47,127 nt of DNA from UBA5109 sp964606735 (GCA_964606735.1 CAZSHI010000016.1:1-47127), one strand, 5' to 3'. Shown: positions 34,156 through 42,710, numbered from the stretch's first letter. Notes: generated by a model not told the origin, from the sequence alone. Numbers and translations are program-made.

Positions 34156-34767
34156 TCATTTGTCGATAATCAGTAAATATCCGTCTTTATGGCTGGGTTC
34201 ATGAACTTCCACTTCAAGCAGCTCTGCTCCCAGTTTTTTCTTGCAGCGCTTGGCTAGTTTCAGAAAAGGTGAACGGCCCGGGTCTGCAATAATAATTCGT
34301 GTTACGCCTTCTTCCACAGATTTTTTTATAACCTTGTATAAGGGGTCAACCAGTTCATCCCAAAAACAGATGTCTGCCCCGACAATTATATCCTGTTGTC
34401 TCAGCGTTTTGCGCCTGAGGTTTTCAAAGCGGGCCACCTTTTTTTTCACACTGGTGTTATTTGCTCTGGCATGCAAATTCAGAAAAGGGAAAACATGCTT
34501 GTCGGCGTCAACGCCAGTGACGCAAGCCTTGAATTTCTTGGCACAGTAAATCGATAACAAACCCCAGCCACAACCGATTTCCATGATGGCGGTGTTTTCA
34601 GCTGGCGGATTGGTGTCCAGGTAATCAATCACAAAAAAACTTGAATACCATATCTTCGTGCCGTGAATTTCCGGCTCGTCTTTTTCTGCTAACAGTTTTT
34701 TTAGGGTTTTCGATGTTTTTTTATAAACAGCTAAACCATGGACTGTCTTGGTTTCAGTAGCAGTCAC
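34156..34767 (-). CDS. Class I SAM-dependent methyltransferase, possibly protein-lysine type
   Basis: The 203-residue product has a Rossmann methyltransferase fold with motif I IMEIGCGWGLLSIYCAKK, an acidic motif II (VTGVDADKHVF) and a motif IV-like IIVGADICFWDELVDPLYKV. The layout recalls the Methyltransf_16 group (METTL-type protein-lysine methyltransferases), with RIIIADPGRSPFLKLAKRCKK near the end, but the match is by eye. The start is GTG at 34767 behind AAGGGG. The stop is one base from the ppk1 start, so the two are almost certainly co-transcribed and perhaps functionally linked. The substrate is unknown. Confidence 0.75.
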   Translation of the reverse strand: MTATETKTVHGLAVYKKTSKTLKKLLAEKDEPEIHGTKIWYSSFFVIDYLDTNPPAENTAIMEIGCGWGLLSIYCAKKFKACVTGVDADKHVFPFLNLHARANNTSVKKKVARFENLRRKTLRQQDIIVGADICFWDELVDPLYKVIKKSVEEGVTRIIIADPGRSPFLKLAKRCKKKLGAELLEVEVHEPSHKDGYLLIIDK

Positions 34768-34883
34768 AACTTTCCCCTTGTCAGTAAAGTTGCCGGAGAA
34801 ACTCTAATACAACTTTGTTAAGGAATGATTAAAGCGAAAATTTTCAGAAAGACTAAGGCAGTTAACCTTAATATCTAAAGTAA

Positions 34884-34912
34884 ATTCTACGCATTAGGCT
34901 GTGCTTAATCAA
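34884..34912 (-). promoter_or_regulatory. Promoter of the methyltransferase-ppk1 operon
   Basis: On the minus strand there is -35 TTGATT (34907-34912), a 17-bp spacer and -10 TAGAAT (34884-34889). It predicts a leader of about 110 nt before the GTG at 34767. No Pho-box-like repeat was seen near it. Confidence 0.55.
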
Positions 34913-34948
34913 TAAAAGGGGAATGAAGAGACACAGAGAACTCCACGT

Positions 34949-36340
34949 CTAAGTATCTTGTGCCGCATTTTTCGGAGTTACTTCTTCAACAATGCTTATC
35001 AGTTCCCCCTCGTGCAGACGGGTTTTAATGGAAGCTCCTGCTTTAATATCTCGACAGGAACTCAATACTTGATTCTTGTCGTCATAAGTCACCGAATAGC
35101 CACGGGCCAGAATATTCAAGGGGCTCAGATTGTTCAGGGCATGGCTCATATCAGCCAGTTGCATTCTGAGACCTTTAAGATGCTGCAATAGAGCCCTGTG
35201 CAAACCTTGCAGCAGGTAAGCACTTTCCTGATGTCTGCTGCGAATCATGCTAAGCGGGGAGTGCTGTAACAGATTTTGCGACTGAGTCTTGAGAGTATGC
35301 CTGCACTGAGCAAGTGAAAAGTGAAATTCTCGGCGTAGTTTGAGCTCCAGTCCATCTACTTTCTGGGCCTGTTCCTGCAAGCGACGCCCCGGGTGTTTGA
35401 TCTGCTTGCGCAACCAGTGCAGATGCTGGGAGGCCTGTTTGAGGGAGCCATGTAGCAGGCTGGAAAACTGGTTCTGGTAGGCGGCAAACAGCGCCTGGAA
35501 TTCTTCCTGGTCAGGGCTCAGCAATTCAGCAGCGGCAGTCGGGGTTGCAGCCCGCATGTCTGCAACAAAATCGGCAATGGTGAAGTCCACTTCGTGACCA
35601 ACCGCACTGAGTACCGGCAGCTCCGATGCAAAAATGGCACGTGCCAGCTTTTCATCATTGAAAGCCCACAGATCTTCCAGCGAACCGCCACCGCGACCAA
35701 TAATCAGTACATCCAGGTCAGACAATACCCCCTGTTTTTGGTTAGCCACTTGCAGAGCCTGCACCATAGCCGGTGCTGCCTCAGTACCCTGTACAGGGAC
35801 TGGCAGGATGGTAATTGGGATGGCAGGAAAGCGGCGTTTGAGCACGCTGATAATGTCCCGGATAGCAGCCCCGCTGGGCGAGGTGATGACCCCGATATGG
35901 GCAGGCAAGGAGGGCAGTTCCCGCTTGTGTTCTTCATTGAACAGGCCTTCCCTGTGCAGTTTGTTCTTAAGTGCTTCAAAAGCAATCCGCAGGGCTCCTT
36001 CACCCAGAGGGCTCAGGCTTTCAACAATCAGCTGGTAATCACCACGTCCTTCGTACAGGCTGAGCTTGGCCCTCAGCTGTATCTGCATACCTTCGCGGGG
36101 CTTGATTTTAACGAACTGGTTACGTCCCCGGAACATGGCACAGCGAACCTGTGCATTTTCGTCTTTCAGAGTGAAATACCAGTGGCCGGAAGCTGGCATG
36201 GCTATGTTGGAAAGCTCACCTTCAACCTGCACTGCAGGAAAATGATCCTCTAGCAGATGGCGAGCCTCACGGTTCAGTTCAGTGACCGTATACACAGCCT
36301 CTTGCCGGGCAGTGGGACTGCTAATCTGTTCGTTTGTCAT
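34949..36340 (-). CDS. xseA: Exodeoxyribonuclease VII large subunit XseA
   Basis: XseA is the large subunit of the single-strand-specific exonuclease VII. The product has 463 residues (E. coli 456). An N-terminal OB fold (VQVEGELSNIAMPASGHWYF, LKDENAQVRCAMF) is followed by the catalytic domain with DVLIIGRGGGSLEDLWAFND and AVGHEVDFTIADFVADMRAATPTAAAEL. A long coiled-coil C-terminal region completes it. It is divergent from guaB, as in E. coli. The 181-bp gap on its 3' side holds the promoter of the next gene. Confidence 0.96.
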   Translation of the reverse strand: MTNEQISSPTARQEAVYTVTELNREARHLLEDHFPAVQVEGELSNIAMPASGHWYFTLKDENAQVRCAMFRGRNQFVKIKPREGMQIQLRAKLSLYEGRGDYQLIVESLSPLGEGALRIAFEALKNKLHREGLFNEEHKRELPSLPAHIGVITSPSGAAIRDIISVLKRRFPAIPITILPVPVQGTEAAPAMVQALQVANQKQGVLSDLDVLIIGRGGGSLEDLWAFNDEKLARAIFASELPVLSAVGHEVDFTIADFVADMRAATPTAAAELLSPDQEEFQALFAAYQNQFSSLLHGSLKQASQHLHWLRKQIKHPGRRLQEQAQKVDGLELKLRREFHFSLAQCRHTLKTQSQNLLQHSPLSMIRSRHQESAYLLQGLHRALLQHLKGLRMQLADMSHALNNLSPLNILARGYSVTYDDKNQVLSSCRDIKAGASIKTRLHEGELISIVEEVTPKNAAQDT

Positions 36341-36405
36341 GCTGCCATGATACCGTAAATATGCGGGGCTGGTCCCGCCTTCTGCCTTTTTGCAACAAGC
36401 TGCTA

Positions 36406-36434
36406 TTGTCTGGTTTCAGGCAGAAGTTTATAAT
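36406..36434 (+). promoter_or_regulatory. guaB promoter with GC-rich discriminator
   Basis: -35 TTGTCT (36406-36411), a 17-bp spacer and a perfect -10 TATAAT (36429-36434), followed by AGCGCGCTTTCC. In E. coli the guaBA promoter is under stringent and growth-rate control and also has a GC-rich discriminator. Transcription would start near 36441, about 41 bp before the ATG. Confidence 0.75.
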
Positions 36435-36481
36435 AGCGCGCTTTCCCGCACAGCCGGGCCTGCACTTGGATAAATGGTGAT

Positions 36482-37960
36482 ATGCTACGAATAGTAGAAG
36501 ATGCCTTAACCTTTGACGATGTACTTCTAGTCCCTGCGCATTCCCTTGTGTTGCCCAATTCGGTCGAACTAAAGACCCGCCTGACTCGCGATATCAGCCT
36601 TAACATTCCTCTCGTTTCTTCAGCCATGGATACCGTGACAGAGTCACGTCTGGCGATTGCCATGGCGCAGGAAGGAGGCATGGGCATTATTCACAAGAGT
36701 ATGAGCATTGAAGAGCAGGCCAGGGAAGTACGCACCGTGAAGAAATATGAAAGCGGTGTGGTGACGGATCCGATTTGCATTACCCCGGATACCACTGTGC
36801 GCAAACTGCTGGACATGATTCAGGAACATCATATTTCGGGAATGCCGGTGGTGGAAAACCAGGAAAGCAAGCAGCTTGTCGGAATTGTTACAAGCCGTGA
36901 TGTGCGCTTTGAAAATGACCTTAATGCCTGCGTCAACAAAATCATGACGCCGAAAGAGCGTCTGGTCACGGTGCCGGAAGAAACGGGACTGGATGAAGTC
37001 AAAAAGCTCCTGCACAAGCACCGTATTGAAAAGGTGCTGGTGGTGAATGCTGAGTTTCAGCTCAAGGGGCTGGTTACTCTCAAGGATATCCGCAAGGCGG
37101 AAGAATATCCCAATGCCTGCAAGGATGCCCTGGGTCAGTTGCGTGTCGGTGCAGCGGTAGGTACCGGGCCGGATACAGAAGAACGCGTCAAGGCGCTGGT
37201 AGCCGCCGGTGTGGATGCCGTGGTAGTAGACACCTCACATGGCCATTCCCAGGAAGTGATTAACCGTGTCAAAGATATCAAAGCGGCTTTTCCGTCGACT
37301 TCACTGATCGGTGGCAATGTTGCCACGGCAGCCGGAGCCCGAGCACTGGTGGATGCCGGTGTGGATGCGGTCAAGGTCGGTATTGGTCCGGGTTCGATCT
37401 GCACCACACGTATTGTTACCGGTGTCGGTGTCCCCCAGATTACCGCCGTGGCCAATGTTGCCGAAGAACTCAAGGATACGGATGTCACCATTATTTCGGA
37501 TGGCGGAATTCGTTTTTCCGGTGATATTGCCAAAGCCATTGCTGCCGGTGCCAACGTGGTCATGATCGGTTCTCTGCTGGCCGGTACTGAAGAATCCCCG
37601 GGTGATGTTGAACTGTACCAGGGGAGATCCTACAAGGCCTATCGGGGCATGGGTTCACTCGGCGCCATGTCAAAAAACCACGGCTCCAGCGATCGTTATT
37701 TTCAGGATATAGAAGCCGGTGCCGCCAAGCTGGTGCCGGAAGGCATCGAAGGCAGGGTGCCCTACAAAGGACCGATGTCGGCAATCATATTCCAGCTGAT
37801 CGGCGGTATTCGTTCCAGCATGGGTTTGACCGGTTGCAAGGATATTGAAGAGATGCGAGTGAAGCCAAAGTTTGTGAAAATCACATCGGCCGGCGTTTCC
37901 GAATCCCACGTACACGATGTTAGCATTACCAAGGAAGCTCCCAACTACCGTGTTAGCTAA
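36482..37960 (+). CDS. guaB: Inosine-5'-monophosphate dehydrogenase GuaB
   Basis: GuaB oxidises IMP to XMP with NAD, the committed step to GMP. The 492-residue product (E. coli 488) has a TIM barrel interrupted by two CBS domains at about 93-210 (MPVVENQESKQLVGIVTSRD, LVVNAEFQLKGLVTLKDI). The catalytic cysteine is Cys307 in GIGPGSICTTRIVTGVG, and the mobile-flap region includes RGMGSLGAMSK. The start MLRIVEDALTFDDVLLVPAHS aligns with E. coli. guaA follows after 186 bp, longer than the gap in E. coli. Confidence 0.97.
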   Translation: MLRIVEDALTFDDVLLVPAHSLVLPNSVELKTRLTRDISLNIPLVSSAMDTVTESRLAIAMAQEGGMGIIHKSMSIEEQAREVRTVKKYESGVVTDPICITPDTTVRKLLDMIQEHHISGMPVVENQESKQLVGIVTSRDVRFENDLNACVNKIMTPKERLVTVPEETGLDEVKKLLHKHRIEKVLVVNAEFQLKGLVTLKDIRKAEEYPNACKDALGQLRVGAAVGTGPDTEERVKALVAAGVDAVVVDTSHGHSQEVINRVKDIKAAFPSTSLIGGNVATAAGARALVDAGVDAVKVGIGPGSICTTRIVTGVGVPQITAVANVAEELKDTDVTIISDGGIRFSGDIAKAIAAGANVVMIGSLLAGTEESPGDVELYQGRSYKAYRGMGSLGAMSKNHGSSDRYFQDIEAGAAKLVPEGIEGRVPYKGPMSAIIFQLIGGIRSSMGLTGCKDIEEMRVKPKFVKITSAGVSESHVHDVSITKEAPNYRVS

Positions 37961-38146
37961 GAAAGCTGCTGTGCTTGCAGATTCTTCGTTAACAAAGTAC
38001 CCAGTCAGTCATGTCTTAGAAGCATACGCTCCTTCCCTGCGTGTTTTATTGCCTCGATTCTGCGTCGCAGGCAACGCTTTCAAACGTGTTTCCTTCACCC
38101 CGTTTGTTTCCTTATTCAATTTTGCATACACAGGATAGTTGTCTAA

Positions 38147-39727
38147 ATGAGTCACAACATTCACGCACAAAAAATTCTCATCATTGATTTTGGTTCGCAG
38201 TACACCCAGCTGATTGCACGTCGGGTGCGTGAGGCCGGTGTTTACTGTGAAATTCATCATTACGATATCCCACGGGAAGATTTTGAGGCTTTTGCCCCAC
38301 AGGGCGTTATTCTTTCAGGCGGACCGGAGTCCGTGCATATTATTAACGCGCCGGGTGCACCTGATTATCTGTTTGATGCCAATATTCCCGTGCTGGGTAT
38401 CTGCTATGGTATGCATACCATGGCCCAGCAGTTGGGGGGCGAAGTAGAGGCCTCTGATAAATCCGAATTTGGTCATGCAGCCATTGCCCTGGAAGGCGAA
38501 AGCCAACTGCTGGCCAATCTGGAGAGCCCTATCGAAAGAGATGGCAAGATTCTGCATAACGTCTGGATGAGTCATGGAGACAAGGTTACCCGTATTCCAG
38601 AGGGTTTCAGGGTCATTGCATCGACAGAAAGTGCTCCGGTGGCGGCCATGGCCGATGAAAACCGGCGCTTCTATGCTATCCAGTTTCATCCGGAAGTCAC
38701 TCATACGCCGGCAGGACAGAGTATTCTGAATCGTTTTGTCCACGACATCTGTGACTGTGAGGCGCTCTGGACGCCAGCCAATATCATTGAAGATTCCATC
38801 AAAAGCATTCGAGAACGGGTTGGCGATGACCAGGTCCTACTGGGCCTTTCAGGCGGCGTCGATTCATCGGTTGTTGCTGCACTTTTGCATGAGGCCATAG
38901 GTGATCAGCTGACCTGTGTCTTTGTGGATAATGGCTTGCTGCGTTTACGTGAAGGTGACCAGGTCATGGAAATGTTTGGCCATCACATGGGAATCAAGGT
39001 TATCCGTGCCGATGCCGAGGACCTGTTTCTACACAGACTCGCAGGCATTGGTGATCCAGAGCAAAAACGCAAAATCATTGGCAATACCTTTATTGAAGTT
39101 TTCGATGACGAAGCTGGCAAGCTAAGCGGTGAGGTCAAATGGCTGGCCCAGGGAACAATCTATCCGGATGTGATTGAATCGGCTGGCGCCAAACACGGTA
39201 CCGCCCATGTCATCAAATCCCACCATAATGTTGGTGGTCTGCCGGAAGAAATGGAGCTGGAATTGCTCGAACCCCTGCGCGAACTGTTCAAGGATGAGGT
39301 GCGCAAACTTGGTCTGGCACTGGGCTTGCCCTATGACATGGTCTATCGGCATCCATTCCCCGGTCCGGGTCTTGGCGTGCGAATTCTCGGTGAGGTCAGG
39401 AAGGAATACTGCGATATCCTGCGTCAGGCTGATTCCATTTTTATCGAAGAGCTGCACAAGGCCGACTGGTATCACAAGGTAAGCCAGGCTTTTGTGGTGT
39501 TTTTGCCGGTCAAGTCTGTTGGCGTGGTCGGTGACGGACGCCGCTATTCCTATGTGCTGGCGATTCGTGCCGTGGAAACTGTAGATTTCATGACAGCGCG
39601 CTGGGCACACCTGCCGTATGAGTTGCTAGAGACGGTTTCCAGTCGCATCATTAATGAAATTCGTGAAATTTCGCGTGTGTCCTACGATATCTCCAGCAAA
39701 CCGCCGGCCACCATTGAGTGGGAGTAG
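38147..39727 (+). CDS. guaA: GMP synthase (glutamine-hydrolysing) GuaA
   Basis: GuaA aminates XMP to GMP using ammonia from glutamine. The product has 526 residues (E. coli 525). The glutaminase domain has Cys86 (LGICYGMHTMAQQLGG), His181 and Glu183 (QFHPEVTHT). The ATP-pyrophosphatase P-loop is LSGGVDSS (about 234-241). The C-terminal dimerisation domain ends SSKPPATIEWE. The residue four past the nucleophile is His90, where GuaA proteins normally carry Gln (CYGMQ) that helps hold the substrate glutamine. Everything else looks intact. It follows guaB and ends in a plausible intrinsic terminator. Confidence 0.96.
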   Translation: MSHNIHAQKILIIDFGSQYTQLIARRVREAGVYCEIHHYDIPREDFEAFAPQGVILSGGPESVHIINAPGAPDYLFDANIPVLGICYGMHTMAQQLGGEVEASDKSEFGHAAIALEGESQLLANLESPIERDGKILHNVWMSHGDKVTRIPEGFRVIASTESAPVAAMADENRRFYAIQFHPEVTHTPAGQSILNRFVHDICDCEALWTPANIIEDSIKSIRERVGDDQVLLGLSGGVDSSVVAALLHEAIGDQLTCVFVDNGLLRLREGDQVMEMFGHHMGIKVIRADAEDLFLHRLAGIGDPEQKRKIIGNTFIEVFDDEAGKLSGEVKWLAQGTIYPDVIESAGAKHGTAHVIKSHHNVGGLPEEMELELLEPLRELFKDEVRKLGLALGLPYDMVYRHPFPGPGLGVRILGEVRKEYCDILRQADSIFIEELHKADWYHKVSQAFVVFLPVKSVGVVGDGRRYSYVLAIRAVETVDFMTARWAHLPYELLETVSSRIINEIREISRVSYDISSKPPATIEWE

Positions 39728-39765
39728 GCATAGCAAGCTGCTCTTTCGGCTGTGCCTGGTTTTTT
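39726..39765 (+). terminator. Probable intrinsic terminator of guaA
   Basis: AGGCATAGC (39726-39734) pairs with GCTGTGCCT (39749-39757) through nine pairs, one of them T·G, with a 14-nt loop. It is followed by GG and six T residues. The stem includes part of the guaA stop codon. Confidence 0.6.
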
Positions 39766-39829
39766 GCTGTCGGCTGGTGCATCAATCGCATGCCATCCCG
39801 TAACTTTGCGCTTTACCGTCCGTCTTTTC

Positions 39830-39875
39830 GCACCAATCTAGTGCTAATCGCCTGCATTTCGCACCGAATCTTGCT
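39830..39875 (+). promoter_or_regulatory. Two NtrC-like enhancer sites 31 bp apart
   Basis: GCACCAATCTAGTGC (39830-39844) has the GCAC-N7-GTGC dyad of NtrC sites. A second site starting GCACCGAATCT at 39861 has a good left half and a degenerate right half. Their spacing of 31 bp is three helical turns, close to the paired NtrC sites of the E. coli glnA enhancer. They are centred near -152 and -121 relative to the predicted sigma-54 start site. Confidence 0.6.
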
Positions 39876-39961
39876 GCTTTGCTGTTAATAGCAGCTGGCA
39901 CATCCGGTCTTTTTTCTTCATTTTTCTCTAAAAATATAGTTAAAACAGCTAGTTAGAATAG

Positions 39962-39978
39962 TTGGCAAGGTCTTTGCT
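39962..39978 (+). promoter_or_regulatory. Sigma-54 (RpoN) promoter upstream of the TorF gene
   Basis: TTGGCAAGGTCTTTGCT carries the invariant GG (39964-39965) and GC (39976-39977) separated by exactly 10 bp, and matches TGGCAC-N5-TTGCW except for one base. Transcription would begin near 39989, giving a 73-nt leader to the ATG at 40062. The rest of the 334-bp gap (39728-40061) holds the guaA terminator, the NtrC-like sites and an A+T-rich stretch that could bend. Confidence 0.75.
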
Positions 39979-40061
39979 ATTTAAGCTGACAGGAAATACA
40001 TGCTTTCCTGGTAAAACCAAATTAACTGTCCCGTTGTGGCGGGAACATTAGGAGAAAAGTT

Positions 40062-40826
40062 ATGAAAAAAACGCTGATCACCACCCTTAGAAAGCCTCTG
40101 GCTGTGTCAGCATTAGGTCTGGCTGTGGCTTCAGTTTCTGCGCCTTCTTATGCAGAGCTCTCAGGTAACGTCAATCTTACCAACAACTATATCTGGCGCG
40201 GTCTTACCCAGTCTATCAACGAAGCTGCCGTTCAGGGTGGGATTGACTATGCCAGTGATTCCGGTTTCTACGTCGGCACCTGGGCATCCAATGTGGCCTA
40301 TGATTCCGATGATGCCTACTCTTATGAGCATGATATCTACTTTGGTTATGCAGGTGAAACAGACAGCTTTAGCTATGACCTTGGCTATCTGTATTACAAC
40401 TATGACACCAATGCCGGATATGACTTCGGTGAAATCTATGGTTCTCTTGGTTTTGGCAATCTTGGTCTGACCCTGTACCTGCTGACCAATGCGGAACCAG
40501 ACGAAGCACCGGGTGAAGATTTTGGTTTTGCCCAGGCATCCTACTTCTCAGTGGACTACACCATCCCCATGGCAAGTGGTGCCGAATTTGGCTTGCATGC
40601 CGGTTTCCATGAAGGAGATTTCGCCTACTCTTTTAATGGTGTGACTGAAGACTACATGGATTTCAACATCAGCCTTGCGAAGGATGGCTTTGCCGCCATG
40701 GTTACCTTTACTGACCTGGATGCCGATGGTGATGGCGATGGTCTGGAGGACTATGCCAATATGCCGGCAAGAGACAATGATGAAGTGAAGTTTGTTGTTT
40801 CTTACAGCATTGACTTCACGCTGTAA
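40062..40826 (+). CDS. TorF-family putative outer-membrane porin (TIGR02001-like)
   Basis: The 254-residue product starts with a signal peptide (about 1-31, cut after SAPSYA). It continues ELSGNVNLTNNYIWRGLTQS and AAVQGGIDYASDSGFYVGTW, the typical opening of the TorF/TIGR02001 family of small beta-barrel outer-membrane proteins. Alternating aromatic strands (DIYFGYAGE, SFSYDLGYLYYNYDTN) and a C-terminal YSIDFTL fit a barrel. Members of this family often lie next to glnK-amtB and are thought to help nitrogen uptake; glnK-amtB are not adjacent here. The upstream sigma-54 promoter and NtrC-like sites independently point to nitrogen control. The transported compound is unknown. Confidence 0.85.
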   Translation: MKKTLITTLRKPLAVSALGLAVASVSAPSYAELSGNVNLTNNYIWRGLTQSINEAAVQGGIDYASDSGFYVGTWASNVAYDSDDAYSYEHDIYFGYAGETDSFSYDLGYLYYNYDTNAGYDFGEIYGSLGFGNLGLTLYLLTNAEPDEAPGEDFGFAQASYFSVDYTIPMASGAEFGLHAGFHEGDFAYSFNGVTEDYMDFNISLAKDGFAAMVTFTDLDADGDGDGLEDYANMPARDNDEVKFVVSYSIDFTL

Positions 40827-40844
40827 AATTCAGAAAACCGCATA

Positions 40845-40877
40845 AAAAAAACCGGCGCTTAGAGCGCCGGTTTTTTT
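40845..40877. terminator. Bidirectional intrinsic terminator between torF-like and sulP
   Basis: CCGGCGCT (40852-40859) and AGCGCCGG (40863-40870) pair perfectly around a 3-nt loop, with an A run before the stem and seven T after it. The symmetric A and T runs mean it can stop transcription from both converging genes. Confidence 0.92.
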
Positions 40878-40934
40878 ATGTCCTGAAAAGCTTGCTGCAG
40901 AAGGGGGGAAGAAGTCAGCAAGCTTTCAGGAGGT

Positions 40935-42611
40935 TCAGGTGGCTTGAGCCGCTTCGAGATTGCTCTGTTCGAAACGGCTAGGTGACTTTCCCAGCAGTTT
41001 CAGTGCGGCTTCCAGCGCAGCTTCCAGTGTCGGCAAATGGTCCGCAGGGTCCAGATGCTTGTCTGCCTCGAGGGCAGAAAGTGTTTTCTCGACATCCTTG
41101 TTCATGCAGCAGAGGTAAATAGTCCTGCCGCTCTGTTTGGCATCCCTGGCGACCGTTTCAATTGCCAGCGCCGCTGAAACATCAAGGAAGGGCACTCGCT
41201 CGAAATCAAGGATGATAGCCTGAGCGCCGCCTTCCAGCTGGGAGCGCGCATGGTGTCCCAGGTCAGCAGCTGCACCAAAACTCATCGGACCGCTGAAGTC
41301 GAATACCTGCACCCTGTCGCCCAGTTCATCGAGAATCTCAAGCTCGCGCGGAGTTGCTTTGTGGCGCACCGTATGGACTGCGCGCAGTCTTTCCATCTGG
41401 TCGTGGGCAACCTGTCGGACAAAGGCGAGTGAGGCGAGCACCACGCCGACGCCGACGGCCGTGATCAGGTCAACGAAAATGGTCAGTCCTACCACCAGCA
41501 GCATCAGTATCAGGTCCCAGCGCGGGCCACGATGCGCATTCTTGATATAGCTCCAGTCAATGATATCCAGACCAACCTTGATCAGGATGCCTGCGAGCAC
41601 TGCATTGGGGATATAGCTGGCGTAGGGGCCAAGGCCAAGCACGACGGCCAGCAGCAGCAGGGCATGAATCATACCCGATATTCTGGTGCGGCCACCGGTA
41701 CGGATGTTGACAACCGTACGCATGGTTGCGCCGGCACCGGGAGCGCCACCAAAAAAGCCGGCTAACATGTTGCCGATCCCCTGGCCAATCAGTTCCTTGT
41801 TGGAATTATGACGTGATCGGCTCATGTTGTCGGCAACCAGTGATGTCAGCAGGCTGTCGATGGAGCCGAGCAGGGCCAGAACCAATGCAGCTTCAGCAAT
41901 GATCAGAAAAGAAGTCGCAGACAGAGTCGGCACATGCATCTGAGGCAGACCGGTCGGGATATCACCCAGAATCGGCGCGCCGCCAAAGATAAGGCTTAGG
42001 ATGGTGCCAATGATCAATGCCGCCAGCGCGCCTGGAACATACTTGCCCAGTGCCGCTGGCCATTTCAGGGCGATGGCCAGAGTGAGCGCACCCAGGATAA
42101 GTGCCATGTAATTGATGTCCAGTAAGGCCGTGGGGGCATAAAAGAGAGAATCGATTGTGCCGGCCGGTGCATCATGCCCCAGCATCGGGCTGATCTGAAG
42201 TATGATGATAATGCCACCGATGCCGCTCATGAAACCGCTGATCACGGGATAGGGGACCAGACGAATATATTCACCCAGTTTGAAAAAACCCATCGCAATC
42301 TGAAACAGCCCGGCCAGCATGATTGCTGTAAAAATTAATGCGGTATTGCCCATCAGGTCCGGGTGGGCAGCAATACTGGCGGCAAGGCCGGCACACACCA
42401 CTGTCATGGGGCCGGTTGGTCCCGAAATCTGCGGTTCAGTGCCGCCAAACAGCGCAGCAAAGAAGCCGACGAAAATAGCACCGTAAAGGCCCGCAATGGG
42501 CCCCAGACCGGAAGCCACGCCCATGGCCAGAGCCAAGGGGAGGGCGACCACGCCTGCGGTTACACCGCCGTAAATATCACCGCGAAGATGACTGGTGTCC
42601 AGTTTAATCAT
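40935..42611 (-). CDS. SulP-family anion (probably bicarbonate) transporter with STAS domain
   Basis: The 558-residue protein has an N-terminal membrane domain of the SLC26/SulP fold (GVTAGVVALPLALAMGVASG, EPQISGPTGPMTVVCAGLAA, GMSRSRHNSNKELIGQGIGN-like NMSRSRHNSNKEL, GGAPGAGATMRTVVNIRTGG). A cytoplasmic STAS domain follows at about 430-540 (VFDFSGPMSFGAA, VPFLDVSAALAIE). SulP proteins carry sulfate, bicarbonate or dicarboxylates. The adjacent downstream-strand partner, a beta-carbonic anhydrase upstream in the same direction, favours bicarbonate, as in BicA and in known SulP-carbonic anhydrase fusions. It is convergent with the TorF-like gene across a shared terminator. Substrate is inferred, not shown. 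Confidence 0.88.
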   Translation of the reverse strand: MIKLDTSHLRGDIYGGVTAGVVALPLALAMGVASGLGPIAGLYGAIFVGFFAALFGGTEPQISGPTGPMTVVCAGLAASIAAHPDLMGNTALIFTAIMLAGLFQIAMGFFKLGEYIRLVPYPVISGFMSGIGGIIIILQISPMLGHDAPAGTIDSLFYAPTALLDINYMALILGALTLAIALKWPAALGKYVPGALAALIIGTILSLIFGGAPILGDIPTGLPQMHVPTLSATSFLIIAEAALVLALLGSIDSLLTSLVADNMSRSRHNSNKELIGQGIGNMLAGFFGGAPGAGATMRTVVNIRTGGRTRISGMIHALLLLAVVLGLGPYASYIPNAVLAGILIKVGLDIIDWSYIKNAHRGPRWDLILMLLVVGLTIFVDLITAVGVGVVLASLAFVRQVAHDQMERLRAVHTVRHKATPRELEILDELGDRVQVFDFSGPMSFGAAADLGHHARSQLEGGAQAIILDFERVPFLDVSAALAIETVARDAKQSGRTIYLCCMNKDVEKTLSALEADKHLDPADHLPTLEAALEAALKLLGKSPSRFEQSNLEAAQAT

Positions 42612-42710
42612 GACTACTTGTCTCCTTGGTACATCAAAAATTTCAGTGTTGTTGTGTTTCAGTTATTGCCTGTTAGTTTCATTCCAGCTTGTCGGCGTAA
42701 GGCTTCAGGC

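Noticed and set aside
37917..38138. A 73-codon plus-strand frame across the guaB end and the guaB-guaA gap
   Set aside because: It begins inside guaB in another frame, has no motif and no ribosome site.
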